This document shows positions 1 through 6,542 of a stretch of 18,203 nt of DNA, one piece after another. The notes beneath the pieces are model-generated. The model was not told where the DNA came from. It saw nothing but the letters and a program-made list of their open reading frames with translations, and did no database searches. Position 1 is the first letter of the stretch, and every line of letters begins with the position of its first letter. The stretch lies in contig JAPKCL010000026.1 in NCBI GenBank assembly GCA_028822955.1, positions 1 to 18,203 on the forward strand, read 5' to 3'. Source of the stretch: Candidatus Poseidoniaceae archaeon (GTDB taxonomy: Archaea > Thermoplasmatota > Poseidoniia > Poseidoniales > Poseidoniaceae). The position numbers and the translations under genes are program-made.

Positions 1-60
1 CGCAGCAGCATCCTTTGAAAGCCATGTGGAAATACGTGGCTTTCAAAGGATGCTGCTGCG
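1..60. repeat. 27-bp-arm inverted repeat (hairpin) at the window edge
   Basis: Bases 1-27 pair with 34-60 around a six-base loop. The only imperfection inside the stem is one T/G wobble, at positions 25 and 36. The palindrome begins exactly at base 1, so it may extend further to the left. No T-run follows it, so it does not look like an ordinary terminator. Each half contains codons for the same heptapeptide QQHPLKA, on opposite strands, so part of it may be coding sequence that was duplicated in inverted orientation. It could be a natural hairpin or a fold-back artefact at a contig end. Confidence 0.9.
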
Positions 61-88
61 TAATTTCCGCTTGCGCTACCTCTGACAT
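1..88 (-). CDS. Possible 5' fragment of a minus-strand gene running off the left edge
   Basis: Reading leftward from an ATG at 88-86, the frame stays open for 29 codons to the window edge, beginning MSEVAQAEITQQHPLKA. An AAGG-type ribosome-binding sequence lies almost against the ATG, closer than usual. The 43-base gap to the upstream gene's stop is similar to the 41-base gap between the two genes before it, which fits a three-gene minus-strand operon. From about codon 18 the frame crosses the palindrome centre, and its mirrored half ends in three cysteines, which looks unnatural. The true downstream sequence may therefore be missing. Other frames here are also open, so this is a weak call and no function can be assigned. 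Confidence 0.3.
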   Translation of the reverse strand, partial: MSEVAQAEITQQHPLKATYFHMAFKGCCC

Positions 89-131
89 ATCCTTGAATGC
101 ACGGTTTCCCTTTTGAAAGCCTGTATGGATC

Positions 132-587
132 CTAGGGTTTTCTAACTTCCACATTGTCCCAGATGTTGGTGGTTTGTTCTGCAGGTTTTGGTGGTCTTAT
201 CGAGACGGGTTCTGTACGTATTTCTTCATTTCTTCGCTCTGTAGACGAATCCGATGACCAGTAGATCGAAATCTCCTTTTCATCGGTTCTCTCTATGTGG
301 CCCATCTTTTGATACATCTTGAGCGCCTTTTTGCTGTTTGGGAAAAAGGCCATCCAAAGAGATGTCAATCCGGCATACTGAACACCTAACCCCGCAAGGA
401 GAAAGGGTATGCTAAAGCAGATTAAGAATACAGTAATCAAGGAGTTACCGGATGAAATCGCTTCGGGAATGATAATTGTTGGGACAAGTGTAAACGGCAT
501 TCCAAAACTCATAAGAAAGATACCCATGATACCAGCGCCGAGCCTTTGTCTAGTGTCAGATTGATAGTTTTGATGTTCATTCTCCAT
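132..587 (-). CDS. Small two-helix membrane protein of unknown function
   Basis: This 151-residue protein is not recognised as a member of a named family. It has a short polar N-terminus, a hydrophobic segment at about residues 17-40, and a second at about 49-69 that may continue through the aromatic stretch near 70-82. A polar, charged C-terminal half follows, ending in a proline-containing tail (NIWDNVEVRKP). Two closely spaced helices with both ends probably in the cytoplasm is the simplest topology. A purine-rich GAGGGGG lies about ten bases before the ATG. The gene sits 41 bases after the M28 peptidase on the same strand and may be cotranscribed with it. That link is inferred from spacing alone. 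Confidence 0.7.
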   Translation of the reverse strand: MENEHQNYQSDTRQRLGAGIMGIFLMSFGMPFTLVPTIIIPEAISSGNSLITVFLICFSIPFLLAGLGVQYAGLTSLWMAFFPNSKKALKMYQKMGHIERTDEKEISIYWSSDSSTERRNEEIRTEPVSIRPPKPAEQTTNIWDNVEVRKP

Positions 588-628
588 CTCCTATACCCCC
601 TCTGGCACGAATAAAAGTGTACTTTGAG

Positions 629-2035
629 TCAAGCATTCACATTGCGGATTTCTGGAGTCTGGTCCGCTATTAAAAATTCAAGCATTGCGGCCCACATGAC
701 AAATTCAATCGATTTCTCAAGTTCATCTTGACCTCCGACAACAGCCACCATGTTATCGAGTGTATCGGTTGGTGAGTGGTAGGCGCCATAATCGTCATCG
801 TATGCACCCAAGTGGAAGATGGTTTGAGCTCCCAAATCACGGAATGTTACGTGGTCAGAACGTCCAAAGGTATACTCGTGGACATCCATGACGAGATTTT
901 CGTGTTCGTCCCAGTGCTGGTCACATCCTGCGCCATAGGTCCCATCGATGGTCATGTTCATCGGCGCTTTGAGCACATTGCGATGGACGTGGTCCATTAC
1001 GGCTGTAATCCCTACATCGTCAACTTCTGGATCGAAGTCCGGTCCTGACCATGCATGGTATGGGAACGGTTCGCCGCTTTCCTTCATTGCAGGCCAAGAA
1101 ATCCCCATCATGTCCATGTTGATGTAGAATCGTAGTTCTTTATCTTGTGGAAGGCAGTATTCACAATCGTTGTTAGCGAATGCATTTGACCCTCGCAAGC
1201 CTTCTTCTTCCGAAGACCACAGGGCAAGGAATGTGTCACATTCAAATTCAATGTCGACAAAGGCTCGTGCAAACAACATCATGGAGACCGTACCTGCATT
1301 GTTGTCGTAGGCGCCTTCGTATGTTCCGCCACCTGGTGGCCCTCCAGGCGGTGCGATATCCATATGAGAGCCCATGCCTTGGACACAGTCGCTGTTACGC
1401 CCATCTTTCCAAGCAATAATATTGAGTGATTCAGGTTGGGTTGGGTTCAAGTGGTCAGTCACTCGCATGATGTTGGCTTCATAGCCCAGCCCCTCGAAAT
1501 GTCCGTGGAAGTAACTTGCTGCACGTTCAAAAGCAGGGTTTGGTGTTCCCATCCAACGGTTGACATAACCTCCACATTGACTTGAATCAGTGCAAACTGA
1601 GAGGATAAAGTCCATTTTGTCAAACCAATCTTCCCCGTTGACGATTGGAGTGCCGTTTTCGACTTCGAGGTCAACGGTTGAAGCGGTGCCATCTTGGTAG
1701 ACCAGCGTGAGTGTTGTTGAAGTGACGTAAGGTGTAGTCAATATTCTCCCGTTCATCAAACTCGAATCAGGGACTTGAATGACCCCAAGGGGTACAACGC
1801 TGTTGTTGACAAAGAGAAGCACATCTTCTGGAACTACAAGTCGAGTGCCTTCTCCTTCAAGCGTGAATGTATGCCATTCACCGCTTCGAAGTGGAATTTC
1901 GCCAGCAGGTGCGAAATCGATGAGTAATACTTCGCTGGCATCCTGTGTTTCTTTTTCATTTTCGCCAAAGCAGCCGGCCAGCGGTGCCAAGAGCATTAAG
2001 GAGATAAGCGTGAATGCGCGTAGAGAGTTGAACAT
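629..2035 (-). CDS. M28-family zinc aminopeptidase-like lipoprotein
   Basis: The protein is a predicted surface-anchored metallopeptidase that would trim amino acids from extracellular peptides. From the ATG at 2035 it is 468 residues, starting MFNSLRAFTL with a hydrophobic signal and a lipobox LAGC (Cys about 22), which suggests lipid anchoring outside the cell. An immunoglobulin-like or linker region precedes the catalytic domain. The full set of M28 zinc ligands is visible in order: His in GSHMD (224), Asp in AYDNNAG (244), Glu-Glu in SSEEEG (about 276-278), Asp in NMDMMG (308) and His in YHSPTD (420). Both metal sites should therefore be intact. An upstream in-frame ATG at 2125 would add 30 polar residues before the signal peptide and is less likely. 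The natural substrate cannot be told from sequence. Confidence 0.9.
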   Translation of the reverse strand: MFNSLRAFTLISLMLLAPLAGCFGENEKETQDASEVLLIDFAPAGEIPLRSGEWHTFTLEGEGTRLVVPEDVLLFVNNSVVPLGVIQVPDSSLMNGRILTTPYVTSTTLTLVYQDGTASTVDLEVENGTPIVNGEDWFDKMDFILSVCTDSSQCGGYVNRWMGTPNPAFERAASYFHGHFEGLGYEANIMRVTDHLNPTQPESLNIIAWKDGRNSDCVQGMGSHMDIAPPGGPPGGGTYEGAYDNNAGTVSMMLFARAFVDIEFECDTFLALWSSEEEGLRGSNAFANNDCEYCLPQDKELRFYINMDMMGISWPAMKESGEPFPYHAWSGPDFDPEVDDVGITAVMDHVHRNVLKAPMNMTIDGTYGAGCDQHWDEHENLVMDVHEYTFGRSDHVTFRDLGAQTIFHLGAYDDDYGAYHSPTDTLDNMVAVVGGQDELEKSIEFVMWAAMLEFLIADQTPEIRNVNA

Positions 2036-2133
2036 AAGGACCCTTAGAACATGGCCACTCCTTTTTGTTCTTAGGGCTTCGCCTTTCTTGGATAGATTCG
2101 AAGGCTCCGATACAGTGCAAGACATTTCGTGAA

Positions 2134-2147
2134 CTTCATATAGGGTA
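2134..2147. promoter_or_regulatory. Candidate bidirectional TATA box between peptidase and chaperone genes
   Basis: The sequence TTCATATAGGG holds a near-palindromic TATA-like core (CATATAG, reading CTATATG on the other strand) in the gap between divergent genes. On the plus strand, transcription starting about 25 bases downstream would give a leader of about 33 bases before the Hsp20 start at 2198. On the minus strand it would start inside the stretch just beyond 2125, which would favour the peptidase start at 2035. Archaeal TATA boxes are short and degenerate, so this is only a position-supported guess. Confidence 0.35.
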
Positions 2148-2164
2148 ACACAATCCGCAGTATG

Positions 2165-2177
2165 TAACCGATGGTTA
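2165..2177 (+). promoter_or_regulatory. Small hairpin in the hsp20 leader
   Basis: TAACC-GAT-GGTTA is a five-base inverted repeat around a GAT loop. It lies within the predicted leader of the chaperone operon, 20 bases before the start codon. It could be an operator or a short RNA hairpin, but a 5-bp repeat can occur by chance. Confidence 0.25.
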
Positions 2178-2186
2178 AGTAGTCAA

Positions 2187-2191
2187 GAGGG
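2187..2191 (+). promoter_or_regulatory. Ribosome-binding site that decides the hsp20 start
   Basis: GAGGG ends immediately before an ATG at 2192 but is six bases before a second in-frame ATG at 2198. The spacing favours 2198 as the true start, removing two residues. Confidence 0.5.
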
Positions 2192-2197
2192 ATGAAA

Positions 2198-2917
2198 ATG
2201 TCAGGCAACGATGATTTCGAGGAAAAATTGATTGAACAGATCACTGAATTGTTCCGTAATATGGGCATGGACCTCGATAAAAAGCAGATTCGAGCATTGA
2301 TGGAGCAATTCCGTTCACAATTCGAAAGTCTCGGCCTCGATGCAGAAAAAATTGCCAAAGGGGATGTAAATTTCAATTTCGACCTGTCACAACTGAGTAA
2401 GATGTTTGAAAAAGGAAAATCCATGGAGGATATTTTGAAAAATTTAGGCGTTGATGTTCAGGTTGATGCAAACCCAATCGAAGTTGACATGCCGGAGCTC
2501 GACGAGTCAACTGATAATCTCTACAAATTACCAGCAGATGATGTCTACCTCGATGGATGGAATATGTCGGTAACAATCGATATCACTCTCAAAGAAGACG
2601 TCGAAGAAACTGAGGTTGAGCTTTCTCTTATCCGTGACGGCCATCAATTAGAAATTTTAAAGCAAACACAAACCTCTGCACTCGCCCGTGTTGAATTGCC
2701 TCATCCCTGTGATGAAGTGGTTGAATGGTCCCTTAACAACGGCATTCTCGATGTCACCCTCAAACTCACGCCTCAAGGCTCCGCTGTACCTGAACTGGAT
2801 GATGGTGACGAAGACGAAGGTGATGATGCTGATGAAGTACCGGATACCCCTGACGTACATCTCGACCTTGGTGAAGACCAAGACGATGATGACGACGGCG
2901 GAATTCCAATTTTTTGA
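2198..2917 (+). CDS. Hsp20/alpha-crystallin-like small heat-shock protein with acidic tail
   Basis: This 239-residue protein probably acts as an ATP-independent holdase in the cytosol. The N-terminal 100 residues are helical and charged. About residues 110-190 look like an alpha-crystallin (or CS-type) beta-sandwich, with an Hsp20-like final strand pair: RVELPHPCDEVVEW followed by NNGILDVTLKL, which resembles the family's NNGVLxVxxPK ending. The last 40 residues are a tail very rich in Asp and Glu ending in IPIF. The IP-I end recalls the I-x-I/V anchoring motif of small heat-shock proteins, an inference worth testing. The long N-terminus and acidic tail are unlike a standard archaeal Hsp20 of about 150 residues. 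The stop is 19 bases before dnaK, so the two are almost certainly cotranscribed. The family assignment is good but not certain. Confidence 0.72.
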   Translation: MSGNDDFEEKLIEQITELFRNMGMDLDKKQIRALMEQFRSQFESLGLDAEKIAKGDVNFNFDLSQLSKMFEKGKSMEDILKNLGVDVQVDANPIEVDMPELDESTDNLYKLPADDVYLDGWNMSVTIDITLKEDVEETEVELSLIRDGHQLEILKQTQTSALARVELPHPCDEVVEWSLNNGILDVTLKLTPQGSAVPELDDGDEDEGDDADEVPDTPDVHLDLGEDQDDDDDGGIPIF

Positions 2918-2936
2918 AAAGAAAGGAAGTGAAAAT

Positions 2937-4829
2937 ATGAGCAAAGTAATAGGAATAGATCTTGGAACAACGAACAGTTGTGTAGCGACCATTGAGAACG
3001 GTGAACCCGTTGTCATTGCGAATGCAGAAGGTGCACGAACAACCCCCTCGGTTGTCGCTTTTGCTAAAGACGGTAGTGAACGTATGATTGGCGTAACTGC
3101 AAAGCGACAAGCGGTGACAAACATCGACCGAACTTTGCTTTCAGTCAAGCGTCATATGGGTACCGACTGGAAAACGACCATTGACGATGTTGATTATACT
3201 CCTCAGGAGATTTCAGCCTTTATTCTTCAAAAGTTGAAGGCAGATGCTGAAGCTTACCTTGGGCATGAAATCAAGCAAGCGGTCATTACCTGTCCCGCCT
3301 ATTTCACAGATGCACAACGTACTGCAACCAAAGATGCAGGACGTATTGCTGGTCTTGAAGTTCTAAGAATCATCAATGAACCAACTGCAGCCGCTCTTGC
3401 CTATGGTGTCGACAAAGGAGAAGACCAAACTATTCTCGTTTACGACCTGGGTGGCGGAACTTTTGACGTATCGGTTTTGGAGATTTACCAAGTCGATGGA
3501 CAACCTCAAATTGAAGTTAAAGCCACAGCAGGTAATAACAAACTCGGTGGAGATGATTTCGATGACCTCGTCATCAAATGGATGGTCGCAGAATTCAAAC
3601 GTGATACTGGTATCGATCTGTCAAAAGATGTGCAAGCAATGTCACGACTAAAGGAAGCAGCTGAAAAAGCGAAGATTGAACTTTCTGGCACTCAACAAAC
3701 TCAGATTAATCTACCGTTCATCACCATGCGAGACGGGCAACCAGAACACATGGACATGACGTTGAGCCGTGCGAAATTCGAAGACCTTGTATCGAAGTTG
3801 ATTGAAAAGACAATGGGTCCAACCCGTCAAGCAATGAAAGATGCTGGAGTCAAGAAAGGCGATGTTGACAAAGTAATTCTTGTCGGTGGTTCAACCCGTG
3901 TACCTGCAGTTCAAGAAGCAGTTGAAAAAGAAGCTGGAAAGGCACCTTACAAAGGAATCAATCCTGACGAAGCAGTGGCCATGGGTGCTGCACTTCAAGC
4001 AGGTATCATTTCTGGTGATGAAGGAGTTTCTGACATCTTGTTACTCGATGTCACGCCTCTTACGCTCGGGATTGAAACGCTCGGTGGTGTCATGACGACA
4101 ATGATTGAACGAAATACAACCATCCCTGCTCGCCGCTCTGAAATTTATTCAACAGCAAGCGACAACCAGCCTGCAGTTACCATTCACGTTCTCCAAGGAG
4201 AACGAAATTTTGCTAAGGACAATGTGACACTCGGAGAATTCACCCTCATGGGAATTCCAGCAGCACCACGTGGAACCCCACAAATCGAAGTTACTTTCGA
4301 TATCGATGCGAACGGAATTGTCGATGTCAGTGCTAAAGATATGGGTACAGGCAAGGAACAATCAGTGAAAATTGAAGCTCAAACTTCACTCTCTGAAGAT
4401 GAAATCCAAGCAAAGATCAGCGAAGCAGAAAAGTTTGCAGAAGAAGATCAGTTGCGTAAGGCGAAAGTCGAACTCCGAAACATGGCAGACCAAGTTGTCT
4501 ATCAAACACGTCGAACACTCGATGAATCAGCAGACAAACTCGACGATGCTGATGTTGACCCTGTAAAGGAACATTTGGATGCATTGGAAAAGATGGTTCA
4601 AGATGATGACGGTAAACCTCTGGAAATCGATGATATCGACGACGCTGCAATCCAAGCTAAAGTCAAGGAAGTCGAAGAAGCAATGCATGCAGTTTCCGCA
4701 AAACTCTACGAAGCTGCTGCTGCTGAAATGGCTGAACAAGACGGTTCATCCGAAGATGGCGATATCGATGTTGGCGGCGATGATGTGGTTGATGCAGACT
4801 TTGAAGTCGTCGAAGATGACGAAGATTGA
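2937..4829 (+). CDS. dnaK: Chaperone protein DnaK (Hsp70)
   Basis: This is an ATP-driven foldase of 630 residues, a normal DnaK length. Family marks appear in order: IGIDLGTTNS at 5-14, DLGGGTFDVS at 170-179, the adenosine-contact block LVGGSTRVP near 315-323, the interdomain linker DILLLDVTPL at 366-375, a beta-sandwich substrate domain, and an acidic C-terminus (VVDADFEVVEDDED). Between VKRHMG and the ITCPAYF block it lacks the 20-odd residue insertion of proteobacterial DnaK, so it is the shorter type found in Gram-positive bacteria and archaea. Archaeal dnaK genes are generally considered acquired from bacteria. No dnaJ or grpE is present in this window. The ATG at 2937 has GGAAGTG upstream at good spacing. 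A longer open frame beginning at 2688 overlaps the Hsp20 gene and is rejected. Confidence 0.97.
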   Translation: MSKVIGIDLGTTNSCVATIENGEPVVIANAEGARTTPSVVAFAKDGSERMIGVTAKRQAVTNIDRTLLSVKRHMGTDWKTTIDDVDYTPQEISAFILQKLKADAEAYLGHEIKQAVITCPAYFTDAQRTATKDAGRIAGLEVLRIINEPTAAALAYGVDKGEDQTILVYDLGGGTFDVSVLEIYQVDGQPQIEVKATAGNNKLGGDDFDDLVIKWMVAEFKRDTGIDLSKDVQAMSRLKEAAEKAKIELSGTQQTQINLPFITMRDGQPEHMDMTLSRAKFEDLVSKLIEKTMGPTRQAMKDAGVKKGDVDKVILVGGSTRVPAVQEAVEKEAGKAPYKGINPDEAVAMGAALQAGIISGDEGVSDILLLDVTPLTLGIETLGGVMTTMIERNTTIPARRSEIYSTASDNQPAVTIHVLQGERNFAKDNVTLGEFTLMGIPAAPRGTPQIEVTFDIDANGIVDVSAKDMGTGKEQSVKIEAQTSLSEDEIQAKISEAEKFAEEDQLRKAKVELRNMADQVVYQTRRTLDESADKLDDADVDPVKEHLDALEKMVQDDDGKPLEIDDIDDAAIQAKVKEVEEAMHAVSAKLYEAAAAEMAEQDGSSEDGDIDVGGDDVVDADFEVVEDDED

Positions 4830-4880
4830 GTCAACCTCGACCATCGTTGAACTTATGGCGAAGAGTTTGGTGGCTGTGCT

Positions 4881-6470
4881 ATGAGCGATGCGCCCATTCT
4901 CAAGGACACCGAGCGTACTACGGGACGCAGTGCTCTTCAGAACAACATTCAGGCTGCAATGGCTCTTGCTGGAGCAGTACGTTCTACTCTTGGCCCTCGA
5001 GGACTTGACAAATTACTCATTGATGATGACGGGCGAACCCTTGTGACCAACGATGGCGTTACAGTCCTCGAATCTGCTAAAGTGGAACACCCTGTTGCCC
5101 GAATGATGATTAATGCCTCTTCAGTCCAGGATAAAATCGCTCGAGATGGGACAACTTCGACCGTTCTTATGTCTGCTGAAATGTTGCAAAATGCTTGGCA
5201 TTTAGTCACGCAAGACGTTCATCCAGCAATTATCGCACGCGGGTTTAGAATGGCCGAAACTTATGCCCATGAAGTTCTTCTTGAATTAGCCCTACACTCT
5301 GAACCCCAGCACCGCTTACTTGCTGCACAAACTTCACTTGCCGGTAAAGGCCATCAGTCTATGCAATTATTACTTGCCCAACTTGCCGTTGATGCTGCTG
5401 AAGCAATTCAAATGGATACTCCTACAGGCATAGTTGCAGACCCTACTCGTGTGAAAATATTACCACAATCTGGCGGTAGCATTGGCGATACACGGTTAGT
5501 AACGGGATTGGTTTTGGCCAAAAACCGAATCCATGAAGACATGCCTCGTGTGGCCGGTGCTGGAAAAGTTCTTCTTGTCGATGGTGGAATTGAACGCCGT
5601 TCGATGAAAAACGATATGAAAATTAATGTGACCTCTCAAGGGGTTTTGGAAAGTTTTCGAGCTAAGGAAGTCGAATTGCTCCAACAACAAGTCGAACATC
5701 TCAAAGAACTTGGAATCGGGTTACTTGCTTGCAAAGAGGGTATTGATGAAGAAGCTCGAGTTCTCCTTGCGAAAGCAGGAATTCAAGCCTTCCGTAGAGT
5801 CGCACGGTCTGATTTAGATCTTCTTGCCCGAGGCTGTGGTGCAACCCTTGTCTCGGAAGTAAAGCGTTCAAAAGCATCTGATTTAGGCGCTTTTATTTCG
5901 AGTAAAAACGAAACATGGGGCAGTGTGGCGCATTGGATTGTTGAAACCGAAGAAGGCGGAGCAACACTGATTGCCTGTGGGAGCACAGAAACAGTACTTG
6001 GTGAAGTTGAACGAAGTTTTGGAGACGCCTTAGGAGTTGCATGCCGAATGTTAGAAGATTCACGTTTGATGGCTGGAGGAGGTGCGACACACGTGGCGCT
6101 AGCACGGCGACTACGCCGCTTTGCAGAATCTATTCCTGGCCGTGAACAACTTGGCGCAGAAGCCTTTGCAGATGCCCTAGAGGTCATCCCGAGGATTTTG
6201 GCTGAGAATGCAGGCTTGGACCCAATCGACACCTTGTTACAATTGGTTGCTGCGCAAGTCAATGGTGGAGATGATTCACATTATATCGGATTAGACCTGC
6301 TGAACCGTAGGCCTGCAAACATGGTTGAACAGGGTATTCTGGAACCCTATTTGATCGCTCGTCAATCGATTGCCGGGGCGACTGAAGCAGCGATTTCTAT
6401 TCTTCGAATCGATGATGTATTGTGGGCAAGACAAGACCCATCAATGGCCGAAGTCCCAGAAATGGAATAG
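4881..6470 (+). CDS. Divergent thermosome-like group II chaperonin subunit
   Basis: This 529-residue protein belongs to the TCP-1/thermosome family, whose members form a double-ring ATP-dependent folding chamber. Equatorial-domain marks are clear: TLGPRG at 36-41, LVTNDGVTVL near 54-63, DGTT at 89-92, GDALGV at 381-386, GGGAT at 399-403, and the C-terminal block SIAGATEAAISILRIDDV. The ATP-site aspartates (89 and 382) are present. However, the usual GDGTT is RDGTT, the usual GGGAxE is GGGATH, and many apical-domain positions differ from canonical thermosomes. The C-terminus ends in an acidic MAEVPEME and lacks a Gly-Met-rich tail. It starts 51 bases after dnaK with only a weak GGTGG before the ATG. 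It may be a specialised paralogue with a canonical subunit elsewhere in the genome, but that cannot be seen here. Confidence 0.92.
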   Translation: MSDAPILKDTERTTGRSALQNNIQAAMALAGAVRSTLGPRGLDKLLIDDDGRTLVTNDGVTVLESAKVEHPVARMMINASSVQDKIARDGTTSTVLMSAEMLQNAWHLVTQDVHPAIIARGFRMAETYAHEVLLELALHSEPQHRLLAAQTSLAGKGHQSMQLLLAQLAVDAAEAIQMDTPTGIVADPTRVKILPQSGGSIGDTRLVTGLVLAKNRIHEDMPRVAGAGKVLLVDGGIERRSMKNDMKINVTSQGVLESFRAKEVELLQQQVEHLKELGIGLLACKEGIDEEARVLLAKAGIQAFRRVARSDLDLLARGCGATLVSEVKRSKASDLGAFISSKNETWGSVAHWIVETEEGGATLIACGSTETVLGEVERSFGDALGVACRMLEDSRLMAGGGATHVALARRLRRFAESIPGREQLGAEAFADALEVIPRILAENAGLDPIDTLLQLVAAQVNGGDDSHYIGLDLLNRRPANMVEQGILEPYLIARQSIAGATEAAISILRIDDVLWARQDPSMAEVPEME

Positions 6471-6510
6471 GTACCTAAACATCTTCTTCACCCTTACTCA
6501 GGGGTAGTGC

Positions 6511-6519
6511 TTTCAAATA
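6511..6519 (+). promoter_or_regulatory. Candidate TATA box for HMG-CoA synthase
   Basis: TTTCAAATA is centred about 28 bases before the ATG at 6543. This is the spacing expected for a leaderless or nearly leaderless archaeal transcript, and no good ribosome-binding site precedes that ATG. The evidence is positional only. Confidence 0.3.
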
Positions 6520-6542
6520 GGGGTCGGAAAGAACATTAATCG

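Noticed and set aside
112..121. Third copy of the hairpin core TTTGAAAGCC
   Set aside because: Only ten bases match, without the flanking arms, so it is probably chance and not a repeat family.
2036..2125. Longer peptidase N-terminus starting at 2125
   Set aside because: The extra 30 residues are polar and would bury the signal peptide and lipobox inside the protein. The ATG at 2035 gives a standard lipoprotein signal.
2688..2936. N-terminal extension of the dnaK frame by 83 codons
   Set aside because: It lies wholly inside the Hsp20-like gene in another frame and has no DnaK-like sequence. The canonical MSKVIGIDLGTT start at 2937 has its own ribosome-binding site.
2657..3148. Antisense frame of 163 codons across the hsp20-dnaK junction
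   Set aside because: It is opposite two well-supported genes, has no recognisable domain, and its composition mirrors the Asp-rich coding strand.
5783..6262. Antisense frame of 159 codons inside the chaperonin gene
   Set aside because: It is rich in Ser, Ala, Arg and Pro, as expected from the reverse of a chaperonin gene, and has no start signal or family resemblance.
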